Origin: Streptomyces sp. H27-H5
GTDB lineage: Bacteria; Actinomycetota; Actinomycetes; Streptomycetales; Streptomycetaceae
Length of the DNA stretch: 64,000 nucleotides
Assembly (NCBI RefSeq): GCF_026627505.1
Contig: NZ_JAPNLK010000003.1
Location: 2,840 to 66,839, forward strand
Direction of reading: 5' to 3'
The notes under the pieces are model-generated. The model was not told the origin of the DNA, did no database searches, and saw only the letters and a list, made by a program, of their open reading frames with translations. The stretch's first letter is position 1. Every line of letters begins with the position of its first letter. Below, one piece after another: positions 28,629 to 37,240 of the stretch. The position numbers were made by a program, and so were the translations under genes.

Positions 28629-29840
28629 GTGACGGACAGCGCAGGCATACCGGGCGGCGACGCGGCCGGGGGGCCCCGGAAGCCCCCGCACGGCCGCAGG
28701 CGCCGACTGCTGCGCCTGACCGGACTGGGCGTGGCCGTGTTGGTGCTGGCGGGGGCCGGTGGCGGCTGGTGGCTCTATCACAAGCTCGACGGGAACATCA
28801 CCGAGGACACCTCCGCCGCCGCCGAGCTGGAGCGGTACGAGCGGGAGCGCCCGACGCACCTCGCGAACGGCTCCCAGAACATCCTGCTGATCGGCTCGGA
28901 CTCGCGTTCCGGCAAGGGGAACGCGAAGTACGGGCCGGACCGCGGCACCCAGCGCTCGGACACCGTGATCCTGCTGCACCTGCCGGCCGACCGGAAGAGC
29001 GCGGCGGCGGTCTCGATCCCCCGGGACCTGATGACCGAGGTGCCCAGTTGCCTCAAGGCGGACGGGCAGCGCACCCGCGAACAGCTCGCGCAGTTCAACT
29101 GGGCCTTCGAGTGGGGCGGGGCCGCCTGCACGATCCGTACGGTCGAGAAGCTCACCGGGATCCGGATCGACCACCACATGGTGGTGGACTTCGTCGGCTT
29201 CAAGCGGATGGTGGACGCCGTCGGCGGGGTGGAGGTCTGCCTCGGGCGCCCGGTGAACGACACGGAGGCCAAGCTGAGGCTGCCGGCCGGCCGGAACCTG
29301 CTCCGGGGGGAGCAGGCCCTCGGTTTCGTGCGGGCCCGCCACAGCCTGGGCAACGGCAGCGACACCGACCGGATGGAGCGGCAGCAGCAGTTCCTCGGTT
29401 CGCTCGTGAACAAGGTGCAGAGCAACGGGGTGCTGCTGAACCCGACGCGGCTCTACCCGCTGCTGGACGCGGCGACCTCCTCGGTGACCACGGACCAGGG
29501 GCTCGCCTCGCTGCGGGGACTGTACGAACTCGTCCGGGGCGTAAGGAACATACCGACCGAATACATAACGTTCCTCACGGTTCCGCGCCGACCGTACCCT
29601 TCCAACCCGAACCGTGACGAACTGGTACAGCCCGAGGCCGGCCGGCTGTTCGGACAACTGCGCGCGGACAAGCCCTTGAAGGTGACTCCCCCGCCGCCGA
29701 TGGAGGAGCGGGAGCGCAACGAGCGGACCTCGCACGCCCGAACGGCGTCTCCCGAACCCAGTCCCAGCGCAACCGGCACGGGCCCCGCACCCGTCCCCAC
29801 CTTCACGGGAACCACCGCGGACGCGGCCGACTGCCGGTAA
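28629..29840 (+). CDS. LCP family protein 1 (LytR-CpsA-Psr)
   Basis: A membrane-anchored glycopolymer phosphotransferase, 403 residues from GTG 28629. LCP enzymes move lipid-linked polymers such as teichoic or teichuronic acids or arabinogalactan onto peptidoglycan. A basic cytoplasmic tail precedes one membrane helix (about 28-49). The LCP domain follows, with NILLIGSDSR (84-93) and the pyrophosphate-binding SIPRDL (129-134). Later motifs are IDHHMVVDF and GEQALGFVRARH. A Pro/Ser/Thr-rich tail ends in DAADCR. There is no LytR_C domain. It is the first of five LCP paralogues in 10 kb. The upstream 165 bases contain ATTTGTCACC, shared with LCP2. Confidence 0.92.
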   Translation: MTDSAGIPGGDAAGGPRKPPHGRRRRLLRLTGLGVAVLVLAGAGGGWWLYHKLDGNITEDTSAAAELERYERERPTHLANGSQNILLIGSDSRSGKGNAKYGPDRGTQRSDTVILLHLPADRKSAAAVSIPRDLMTEVPSCLKADGQRTREQLAQFNWAFEWGGAACTIRTVEKLTGIRIDHHMVVDFVGFKRMVDAVGGVEVCLGRPVNDTEAKLRLPAGRNLLRGEQALGFVRARHSLGNGSDTDRMERQQQFLGSLVNKVQSNGVLLNPTRLYPLLDAATSSVTTDQGLASLRGLYELVRGVRNIPTEYITFLTVPRRPYPSNPNRDELVQPEAGRLFGQLRADKPLKVTPPPPMEERERNERTSHARTASPEPSPSATGTGPAPVPTFTGTTADAADCR

Positions 29841-30062
29841 AGCAATCCAAAAGGCCGGTGCCGAACCTGGCCGGTTGGGCGCTTTGGGGCGTTATGGGGG
29901 GAGTGGAATTTGTCACCAGCATGGTTTGCAGTTGACCTGGCCGGATAGGGTGAGCGATCCGGTGCACCGGCCAGCAAAGAGGCCTTGCACCAGCAGCCGG
30001 ACGTTGACCGTGCGCCTTGGGGGAGGCGCATCGCGAGGCACCGACGGAGGATTCGAGCAACC
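29841..30062 (+). promoter_or_regulatory. LCP2 upstream region
   Basis: A 222-base gap. ATTTGTCACC (29908-29917) is also found upstream of LCP1 (28504-28513). A TTGACC (about 29932-29937) and TAGGGT (29946-29951) are present, but their spacing is too short to form one promoter. GGAGG (30046-30050) is the likely ribosome site of LCP2. Confidence 0.4.
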
Positions 30063-31802
30063 GTGGATGCGCAAAGCCGTGGGCGGGCAGACGAGATCGA
30101 CCCCGCAGACCAGTGGGTTCTCAACCCTCGCACCGGCAACTACGAACTGCGACTGGGCGATTCCGTTGCGCAGCAACAGAAGCCGTCCGTCGCCGCCCCC
30201 CGCAGATCCCGTACCACCCGCCCCGCTCCCCCGGGAACCGGCACCCCCGCGACACCGGGAGTCCCGAAGCCGCGCCGCGGCGACGGGCCGGCCGGCGGTC
30301 GACGCGGCGGGCGCTCCCGCAAGGCCGGCGGCAGGGGCCCGAGCAAGCGCAAGAAGCGGCTCGCGATCACCGGCGGCACGCTGGCGTTCCTGCTGCTCGG
30401 CGGCTCGCTGGCGGGGTACCTCTACTACCAGCACCTGAACGGCAACATCAACGTCATCAACACCCCCGGCGCGAGTTCGGGCACCTTCAGCAAGGGCCGC
30501 GCGATCAACATCCTGGTCATCGGCACCGACAAGCGCAGCGGCGCGGGCAACGAGGGCTACGGGGACTCGGGCAGTGTCGGGCACGCCGACACCACGATCC
30601 TCTTCCACGTCTCGAAGGACCGTTCCAACGCGACGGCGTTGTCCATCCCGCGCGACCTGATCACCGACATCCCGGCGTGCAGTTCGCAGCAGCCGGACGG
30701 TTCGGTCAAGCAGGTGCCCGCCGAGAAGGGCACCCGGTTCAACACGAGCCTGGGGCAGTCGGGCCGGGACCCGGGTTGCACGATGAGCACGGTCAAGAAC
30801 CTGACCGGCATCCCGGTCGACCACTTCATGATGGTCGACTTCAACGCGGTGAAGAACCTGAGCACGGCCGTCGGCGGTGTTCCGGTGTGCGTGGAGAAGG
30901 ACGTCAACGACAAGGACTCCAAGCTCAACCTCAAGGCCGGCGAACACCGGTTGCAGGGCGAGCAGGCGCTGGCCTTCGTACGGACCCGGCACGCCTTCGG
31001 CAACGAGAGCGACCTGGACCGGATCCAGACGCAGCAGCAGTTCCTCGGCTCGATGATGCGCGAGATGAAGTCCAAGGAGACGCTGACCAGCCCGAAGAAG
31101 TTCTTCTCCCTCGCGGAGGCGGCCACCAAGTCGCTGAGCGTGGACCAGGGCATCGGCGGCATCAAGCAACTCACCTCGCTGGCAGGCGAGTTGAAGGACA
31201 TCGAACTGCAGAACATCACCTTCACCACCTTGCCGGTGCTCGACAACCCGGCCGAGCCGGCGAACCGCAAGGCGACGGTCGTCCTCAACAACACGCTGGC
31301 CAAACCGCTGTTGGAGATGATCCGGGGCGACGTCTCCCTCACGGACGTCAAGGCGGCGAAGGCCGCGGCCGACAAGGAGGCCAAGACCAAGCAGGACGCC
31401 CAGCTCCAGGGCACCCGCTCGCCCGCCGGGGACGTCCGGGTGGACGTCTTCAACGGCGGTGGCCCCTCCGGTTCGGCCCAGACCACGCTGAACTGGCTGC
31501 AGAACAGCAAGGGCGTGAACAAGGCCGCCAACCGGGGCAACGCCCCGGCGAAGGTGGCCACGACCCAACTGGAGTACGCCCCCGACCAGGCCGACCAGGC
31601 AAGGGCGTTGGCGGACATGATGGGGTTGCCGGCCTCGGCGCTGAAGGTGGGCACGGCGGACGCCGGGGACCGGACGCCGATGAAGCTCACGCTCGGTTCG
31701 GACTTCAAGGAAGCGGGGACCCCGTTGACCGCGGCGGCGCCCCAGAAGGCACCCGAGGGTCTCCAGCGGGTGGAGGCGGACAAGGCCGTCTGCGCCAAGT
31801 AG
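30063..31802 (+). CDS. LCP family protein 2 with LytR_C domain
   Basis: A 579-residue LCP protein. I choose GTG 30063 (VDAQSRGRADEIDPADQWVL), which matches the family's conserved opening; a TTG at 29985 would extend it. It has a long basic cytoplasmic region (to about 100), one membrane helix (LAITGGTLAFLLLGGSLAGYL), and an LCP domain with NILVIGTDKRS, SIPRDL, VDHFMMVDF and GEQALAFVRTRHAFG. A coiled, Lys-rich linker follows. The C-terminal LytR_C domain (about 455-540) starts VRVDVFNGGGPSG, and the chain ends DKAVCAK. It likely ligates a wall polymer to peptidoglycan. Confidence 0.92.
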   Translation: MDAQSRGRADEIDPADQWVLNPRTGNYELRLGDSVAQQQKPSVAAPRRSRTTRPAPPGTGTPATPGVPKPRRGDGPAGGRRGGRSRKAGGRGPSKRKKRLAITGGTLAFLLLGGSLAGYLYYQHLNGNINVINTPGASSGTFSKGRAINILVIGTDKRSGAGNEGYGDSGSVGHADTTILFHVSKDRSNATALSIPRDLITDIPACSSQQPDGSVKQVPAEKGTRFNTSLGQSGRDPGCTMSTVKNLTGIPVDHFMMVDFNAVKNLSTAVGGVPVCVEKDVNDKDSKLNLKAGEHRLQGEQALAFVRTRHAFGNESDLDRIQTQQQFLGSMMREMKSKETLTSPKKFFSLAEAATKSLSVDQGIGGIKQLTSLAGELKDIELQNITFTTLPVLDNPAEPANRKATVVLNNTLAKPLLEMIRGDVSLTDVKAAKAAADKEAKTKQDAQLQGTRSPAGDVRVDVFNGGGPSGSAQTTLNWLQNSKGVNKAANRGNAPAKVATTQLEYAPDQADQARALADMMGLPASALKVGTADAGDRTPMKLTLGSDFKEAGTPLTAAAPQKAPEGLQRVEADKAVCAK

Positions 31803-31817
31803 GGCACGCGCACGCTC

Positions 31818-31850
31818 CGACGACCGGCCGTCGACGACGGCCGGTCGTCG
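31818..31850 (+). terminator. hairpin between LCP2 and LCP3
   Basis: A perfect 14-base inverted repeat (31818-31831 with 31837-31850), 16 bases after the LCP2 stop. Confidence 0.65.
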
Positions 31851-31958
31851 ACACACCGCAGCACCGACACACCATCGCCGGCGCCGCCCCACGACGGGCG
31901 GGGCCGGCGGTGGGGACCGGCAGCACACCGACCAGCAGTGATCTTTAGGGGGGTACAC

Positions 31959-33653
31959 GTGGGGCACAGCAGCGTGCGTGGGGAGGGGGCGCCCGACCAG
32001 GCCGTCGGTGGCATACCCGACGGTGCGGGGGCCTCGGGCGGCAGCGTGCCTCCGCCCCGCTCCGGATCGGATGGTTCCAAAGGTCCGGGCCATCGGGCGA
32101 CCCCTGTTCGACGGCGCAGACGGCGCGTGCTGTTCTGGGTGGCCGCGGTCCTGGCGTTCCTGATCCTCGCGGTCTCCGCGGCCGGCTACCTGTACTACCG
32201 CCACCTCGACGGCAACATCCGCAGCGGCCAGCGGCTGAGCGGCGAGAGCGGCGTCGAGAGATCCGAGGCCAACGCCGACGGACAACGCCCGCTGAACATC
32301 CTGCTCCTCGGCTCCGACAGCCGGAACAAGCCCGAGAACCTCGAACTCGGCGGCCACCGCAAAAGCGTCGGCGCTCCCCCGCTGGCCGACGTGCAGATGC
32401 TCCTGCACGTGTCCGCCGACCGGCAGAACGCCTCGGTGGTCAGTGTCCCGCGCGACACCCGGGTGGACATACCCGAGTGCACGGACCCGAAGACCGGCGA
32501 GAAGTTCAAGAAGACCAAGGCGATGATCAACGAGACCCTCGGGCGCGGGGGTCCCGGCTGCACCCTCGCCACCTGGGAGAAGCTGACCAACATCTACATC
32601 GACCACTGGATGACGATCGACTTCTCCGGTGTGGTGCAGATGGCCGACGCGATAGGCGGCGTCGAGGTCTGTGTGAAGGACAACGTCTGGGACCGGCCCC
32701 TGCCCACCGCCGAGGGCGGCTCGGGCCTCAAGCTCAAGGCCGGCAAGACCAAGGTCAAGGGCGAGCAGGCGCTCCAGTGGCTGCGCACCCGGCACGCCTT
32801 CAGCAGCGACCTCGGCCGGGCGCAGGCCCAGCACATGTACATGAACTCGATGATGCGCGAGCTGAAGGGGCAGAACGCGTTCACCGACGTCGGTCGGATC
32901 ACGTCGCTGGCCGAGGCGGCGACCAAGGCGCTGGAGGTCTCCGAGGAGATCGGCTCGGTCAAGAAGCTGTACTCCCTGGCGATGCAGCTCAAGAACGTCC
33001 CGACCAACCGCATCACGATGACCACGATGCCCACGCTGCAGGACCCGCTGGACGTCGACCGGCTGGTCGTGAACCCGACGGACGCCGACAAGCTGTGGAC
33101 GATGGTCCGCAAGGACGTGCCCTTCGACAAGAACGGCGCCCCGCAGGCCCCCGAGGGCGCGCAGCCCTCCGCCCCCGCGTCGGGGCAACCGGCTTCGCCG
33201 CCGGCGTCGCCGGGCCAGGAGCCCTCGAAGGCTCCGGTGACCGCGCCCGACAAGGTCAACGTGTCCGTGGTCAACGGCACGGGCGCCGGCATGCCGCTGG
33301 TCAACGGGCGGGCCGGCGCCGTCGCGCAGGCGCTCGTGGGCAAGGGCTACACCGCCGCCAAGGCGGCGTCCGGGCTCACCCCGGAGAAGGCCACCGTGAT
33401 CCGCCACCCGAGTGCGGACCTGGCGGACGAGGCGCAGGCCGTCGCGGCCGCGCTGGGTGTCCCGAACACGCAGGTACAGCTGTCGGCCGAGGTGTCGCGG
33501 ATCACCGTGATCGTGGGCGCCGACTGGCGCGAGGGCGCCGCGTACCCGCGGCAGGCGCCGCCGGAGGCCGGGGCGGTCCCGGAATCGGCCGAGGCGATCA
33601 ACGGCTCGGACAGCGACGCCTGCATGGACGTGTACAAGCCCTACCGCTGGTGA
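31959..33653 (+). CDS. LCP family protein 3 with LytR_C domain
   Basis: A 564-residue LCP protein. GTG 31959 (VGHSSVRGEGAPDQ) is chosen because AGGGGGG (31947-31953) sits at ideal distance; a GTG seven codons upstream lies before that site. A basic, Gly/Ser-rich tail leads to a membrane helix (VLFWVAAVLAFLILAVSAAGY). The LCP domain shows NILLLGSDSR, SVPRDTRVDIPEC, IDHWMTIDF and GEQALQWLRTRHAF. An Ala/Pro/Ser linker precedes LytR_C (VNVSVVNGTGAGMPLVNGRA). It ends NGSDSDACMDVYKPYRW. It converges on a GT2 gene. Confidence 0.92.
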   Translation: MGHSSVRGEGAPDQAVGGIPDGAGASGGSVPPPRSGSDGSKGPGHRATPVRRRRRRVLFWVAAVLAFLILAVSAAGYLYYRHLDGNIRSGQRLSGESGVERSEANADGQRPLNILLLGSDSRNKPENLELGGHRKSVGAPPLADVQMLLHVSADRQNASVVSVPRDTRVDIPECTDPKTGEKFKKTKAMINETLGRGGPGCTLATWEKLTNIYIDHWMTIDFSGVVQMADAIGGVEVCVKDNVWDRPLPTAEGGSGLKLKAGKTKVKGEQALQWLRTRHAFSSDLGRAQAQHMYMNSMMRELKGQNAFTDVGRITSLAEAATKALEVSEEIGSVKKLYSLAMQLKNVPTNRITMTTMPTLQDPLDVDRLVVNPTDADKLWTMVRKDVPFDKNGAPQAPEGAQPSAPASGQPASPPASPGQEPSKAPVTAPDKVNVSVVNGTGAGMPLVNGRAGAVAQALVGKGYTAAKAASGLTPEKATVIRHPSADLADEAQAVAAALGVPNTQVQLSAEVSRITVIVGADWREGAAYPRQAPPEAGAVPESAEAINGSDSDACMDVYKPYRW

Positions 33654-33656
33654 GCC

Positions 33657-33728
33657 GTGCCGCCCCGCGCGAGCGGGGCGGCACGGAAAAGGGGTGACCC
33701 GGTCCGCGAGGGACCGGGTCACCCCTTT
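33657..33728. terminator. strong tandem terminator between LCP3 and GT2
   Basis: Two perfect hairpins. The first has 12-base arms 33657-33668 and 33673-33684 with a GCGA tetraloop. The second has 18-base arms 33688-33705 and 33711-33728, beginning AAAGGGG and ending CCCCTTT. It works for both convergent genes. Confidence 0.88.
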
Positions 33729-33751
33729 CGGGTTCCGGAGGCCGGTTCGGC

Positions 33752-34792
33752 TCAGACTTCCGTGGTGTCCCGGCGCACCGACGGGCGGCGGCTCGCGATG
33801 ACCTTGTTCGCGAGCGCCCGCGGGCTGGTCAGGAAGCCGAAGCCCCAGCACATGTGCATGGTGGCGAGGGCGACGGGGATCTGTGCCCGGGCCTTGAGCG
33901 AGAGTCCCTTGCCCGCCGGCACGGAGCCCGCGGCGATGGCGGCGAGGTAGCCCGCCGGGACCACGAGGGCCCAGGGGGTGACGGCCACGCCGGCGACCAC
34001 GCCGGCCGCGATCGCGCAGACGGCGGTCGGCGGGGCGAGGTAGCGCAGGTTGATGGAGCCCGAGTGGTAGCGGGCCACGACGTGGCGCCAGCGCCCGTAG
34101 TCCTTGTACTGCTTGGCGAGGGCCCGCACGGAGGGCCTCGGGCGGTACTGGACTTTCAGCTCGGGCGAGAACCAGATGAGCCCGCCGGCCTCGCGGATGC
34201 GGAAGTTCAGCTCCCAGTCCTGGGCGCGAATGAACTCCTCGTTGTAGCCGCCCTGCTGTTCCAGGGCCTCGCGGCGGAAGACGCCCAGGTAGACGGTCTC
34301 GGCCGGGCCGGCCTCGCCGCCCGTGTGGAAGGCTGCGTTCCCGACGCCGATCTTCGAGGTCATCGCGGCGGCGACGGCGTCCTCCCAGGCGTTCTCGCCC
34401 TCGGCGTGCATGATGCCGCCGACGTTCTGCGCGCCGGTCTCCTCCAGGAGGCGGACCGCGGTGGCGATGTAGTTCGGGGAGAGCATGCCGTGGCCGTCGA
34501 CGCGCACCACGATGGGGTGGCGCGAGGCCTTGATGGCGGCGTTGAGGGCGGCGGGGGTGCGGCCGGTGGGGTTCGGGACGGTGTGTACGCGCGCTCGGGG
34601 ATGGGAGGCGGTCTCGCGTACGAGCTCGGCGGCGATCTCGTCGGTGCGGTCCGTGGACGGCCCGAGCGCGATCACCACCTCCATCTCGCCTGCGTACTCC
34701 TGTCCGAGGATGTGGCGGACGGAGTCGCGCAGATGGCGCTCCTCGTTGAGCACCGGCATGATCACCGAGACTGCGGGCTGCTGGGCGGGCAT
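33752..34792 (-). CDS. family 2 glycosyltransferase, membrane-associated
   Basis: A 346-residue GT2 enzyme. ATG 34792 is preferred because AAGGA lies four bases upstream; GTG 34804 has no ribosome site. The GT-A domain shows VSVIMPVLNEERHL, the metal-binding VDGHG (in place of DxD) and QDWELNFR, which is the usual ED(W)E-like acceptor motif. Two C-terminal hydrophobic segments (about 250-290) suggest membrane attachment. It probably adds a sugar to a lipid-linked envelope glycan; the exact sugar is unknown. It sits among LCP genes and is divergent from LCP4. Confidence 0.85.
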   Translation of the reverse strand: MPAQQPAVSVIMPVLNEERHLRDSVRHILGQEYAGEMEVVIALGPSTDRTDEIAAELVRETASHPRARVHTVPNPTGRTPAALNAAIKASRHPIVVRVDGHGMLSPNYIATAVRLLEETGAQNVGGIMHAEGENAWEDAVAAAMTSKIGVGNAAFHTGGEAGPAETVYLGVFRREALEQQGGYNEEFIRAQDWELNFRIREAGGLIWFSPELKVQYRPRPSVRALAKQYKDYGRWRHVVARYHSGSINLRYLAPPTAVCAIAAGVVAGVAVTPWALVVPAGYLAAIAAGSVPAGKGLSLKARAQIPVALATMHMCWGFGFLTSPRALANKVIASRRPSVRRDTTEV

Positions 34793-35004
34793 GTGGTCCT
34801 TCACGGTCGGGTATCGGTGTCACGTTACCGCGTACGGGGGAACCGGGTGCGCGGCGGACGAGCGGTACGGACAGATGCTGATCGTATGGGCCTACTGTTC
34901 TGACGATCTGCCAAATCGTCCGCTCTCTCCACCTACCGGACTTTTCGCCACAGAAGCCCCAGCCGTTCCGGTCGTCCCGGTCGTCCCCCGCGGAGGTGTC
35001 CCCC

Positions 35005-36507
35005 GTGCCCCAGCCGCACCGTCCCACCCGTCCCGCCAGGCCACGGCAGTCGCAGCGCACGTCGCGTCGCGGTGGCGGTGGTCCGGCGCGCCGGCGGGGG
35101 GACGGGCCCCGGTGGGGCGTGCGGCTCGCGGCCGGGGTGTCGATCGTGGTGCTCGGCTCCGGGGCGGTCGGGCACGCCGTGATGACGGGCCTGGACACCG
35201 GGATCGAACGGGTCGACCCGTTCAAGGACATGAAGAACCGCCCCCAGGCCGGGCACGGGGTGAACTTCCTGCTGGTCGGCACGGACGGCCGCGAGAAGAT
35301 CACCCCGCAGGAGAAGCGGGAGTACCGCCTCGGCGGCGCCCCCTGCCACTGCACCGACACGATCATGCTGGTGCACCTGTCCGCCGACCGGGAACGCGCC
35401 AGCGTGATCAGCCTCCCCCGGGACAGCTACGCCGAGGTCCCCGCCCACCGCGACCTGACCACCGGCAAGGACCACAAGGCGCACGGGGTGAAGCTCAACG
35501 CGGCCTACGCGGAGGGCGGCCCCAACCTGACCGTCCGCACCGTCGAGAACATGACCCGCGTGAAGATCGACCACTACCTGGAGGTCGACTTCACCAGCTT
35601 CATGAGGACCGTCGACGCCGTGGGCGGCGTGGACATCTGCACGGCCAAGACGATGCGCGACGCCAACACCGGCCTGGACCTGCTGCCCGGCACGCACCGG
35701 CTGACCGGCGGGCAGGCCCTGCAGTACGTGCGCTCGCGCCATGTGGACGGAGCCTCCGACCTGGGCCGGATGCAGCGCCAGCAGCGGTTCGTGGCCGCGC
35801 TGATCAAGCAGGCCACCGGCGGCGGGGTGCTGCTGAACCCGGTGAAGTTCAAGGAGGTCAGCTCGACCCTGCTGGGCTCGGTCCGGGCCGACGAGGGCTT
35901 CGGCTCGGAACAGATGCTGGCCCTCGGACAGGCGATGCGCGACTTCACGCCCTCGTCCTCGGAGTTCGCGTCGGTGCCGATCGGCGACCCCTCGTACAGC
36001 GTCAAGGGCATCGGCTCGACCGTGAAGTGGGACCGGGCCAAGGCGGCGAAGCTCTTCGACTCGGTGCGCCGGGACCAGCCGCTCCAGCCCGTCCGCCCCG
36101 GTCGCCCCGCCCGGCAGGCGGCGGTGGCGGTGGACGTGCCTCCGGCGCAGATCCGGGTCCAGGTGGAGAACGGCACCCGGATCGACGGGCTCGGCGGGCG
36201 GGTCGACGAGGGTCTGCGGGCCACCGGCTTCGACACCACCCGGACCCCCGGCAACGGCGCCAGCCGGGAGGTCAAGCGCACGGTCGTGTCGTACGACCCC
36301 CGCTGGGACCGCTCGGCCCGCACCGTGTCGGCCGCACTGCCCGGGAGCGAGCTGCGGGCGGTCGCCGGACAGGGGCGGACGGTGCTGGTGATCGCGGGCG
36401 CGGACTACAGGAAGGTGGTGCCGGTCCGGGCGCAGGACCCGTACCAGGGCGGGGCGACGGCAGTGGTCACCGGCGACCAGGTGGTGTGCGCGAAGCCCGG
36501 GCAGTAG
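35005..36507 (+). CDS. LCP family protein 4 with LytR_C domain
   Basis: A 500-residue LCP protein. GTG 35005 has GGAGG (34992-34996) eight bases upstream; GTG 34996 overlaps that site. A short basic tail, rich in Arg and Gly, leads to one membrane helix (LAAGVSIVVLGSGAVGHAVM). The LCP domain carries NFLLVGTDGRE, SLPRDSYAEVP, IDHYLEVDF and GGQALQYVRSRHVDG. The C-terminal LytR_C domain starts IRVQVENGTRIDGLGGR. The chain ends DQVVCAKPGQ, nearly the same as LCP2's end. It lies between two leftward genes and has its own promoter region. Confidence 0.92.
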   Translation: MPQPHRPTRPARPRQSQRTSRRGGGGPARRRGDGPRWGVRLAAGVSIVVLGSGAVGHAVMTGLDTGIERVDPFKDMKNRPQAGHGVNFLLVGTDGREKITPQEKREYRLGGAPCHCTDTIMLVHLSADRERASVISLPRDSYAEVPAHRDLTTGKDHKAHGVKLNAAYAEGGPNLTVRTVENMTRVKIDHYLEVDFTSFMRTVDAVGGVDICTAKTMRDANTGLDLLPGTHRLTGGQALQYVRSRHVDGASDLGRMQRQQRFVAALIKQATGGGVLLNPVKFKEVSSTLLGSVRADEGFGSEQMLALGQAMRDFTPSSSEFASVPIGDPSYSVKGIGSTVKWDRAKAAKLFDSVRRDQPLQPVRPGRPARQAAVAVDVPPAQIRVQVENGTRIDGLGGRVDEGLRATGFDTTRTPGNGASREVKRTVVSYDPRWDRSARTVSAALPGSELRAVAGQGRTVLVIAGADYRKVVPVRAQDPYQGGATAVVTGDQVVCAKPGQ

Positions 36508-36515
36508 CACCGGTG

Positions 36516-36574
36516 CCCGAGGTCGGGCCGCCTTGGCCGCCCGGCTCGGGTCACGCCCGGGAGTGCGCCCGGGC
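36516..36574. terminator. bidirectional terminator
   Basis: A stem of CCCGAGGTCGGGC (36516-36528) with GCCCGGCTCGGG (36539-36550), one bulge. A second 7-base hairpin follows (36555-36561 with 36568-36574). It separates the convergent LCP4 and thioesterase genes. Confidence 0.6.
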
Positions 36575-36585
36575 GGTGGCGGACG

Positions 36586-37134
36586 TCACTCGTCGAGACC
36601 CTCGGCGGAGCGGCGCGCGCGCAGCTCCGTGATGGCCTGCCGCCGGGCCAGCCGGTGGGTGCGCCGGATCTGCGCCTCCTGGTAGCGGCGCTCGTCCTGT
36701 TCCGTCTCCGGGAGGACCGGCGGGACGGTGCGGGGCTTGCCCTCGGCGTCGACGGCCGCGAAGACCAGGTAGGCGCTGCCGACCTGGGTGGCGGGCGTGG
36801 ACTCGTTCCACCGCTCCGCGAGGACCCGTACGCCGATCTCCATGGAGGAGCGGCCGGTCCAGTTGCACTGGGCCCGTACGTGGACCAGGTCCCCCACACG
36901 GACCGGCGCGAGGAAGGCCATCTCGTCCATGGAGGCGGTCACGGCGGGACCGCCCGAGTGCCGGCCGGCCACCGCGCCGGCGGCGTCGTCGACCAGTTTC
37001 ATGATCACGCCGCCGTGCACCGTGCCGAGCAGGTTAGTGTCGTTCGCGGTCATGATGTGGCTGAGGGTCGTCCGGGAGGCCGATGTGGGCTTTCCCTCAG
37101 GAGCGCTGGCCGTATCGCCCGCTGTGTCTGTCAT
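36586..37134 (-). CDS. acyl-CoA thioesterase, hotdog fold
   Basis: A 182-residue hotdog-domain acyl-CoA hydrolase of the cytosolic ACOT/YciA type. Visible features are LSHIMTANDTNLLGTVHGGVIMKLVDDAAG (about 24-54, with the conserved N/D and HGG elements) and a second strand set, VRAQCNWTGRSSMEIGVRV. The C-terminal 30 residues are Arg/Glu-rich and helical. It should release free fatty acid and CoA from acyl-CoA; chain preference is unknown. Start is ATG 37134. It is divergent from LCP5 across about 100 bases. Confidence 0.9.
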   Translation of the reverse strand: MTDTAGDTASAPEGKPTSASRTTLSHIMTANDTNLLGTVHGGVIMKLVDDAAGAVAGRHSGGPAVTASMDEMAFLAPVRVGDLVHVRAQCNWTGRSSMEIGVRVLAERWNESTPATQVGSAYLVFAAVDAEGKPRTVPPVLPETEQDERRYQEAQIRRTHRLARRQAITELRARRSAEGLDE

Positions 37135-37240
37135 ATGGACACCTTAAAGCGGTATCGGAAGCATCAGCTCTGCAACAGCACCGGAACGAAGTGCGCCCCG
37201 GGCTGTCGGGCGACACGCCGGGGCGTGCATTCTTGTGCGC

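Noticed and set aside
29913-35366. 1817-codon open frame on the minus strand across LCP1-LCP4
   Set aside because: It is antisense to four confident LCP genes and owes its length to high-GC codon bias of the plus-strand genes; the translation is Arg/Gly/Val-rich with no domain.
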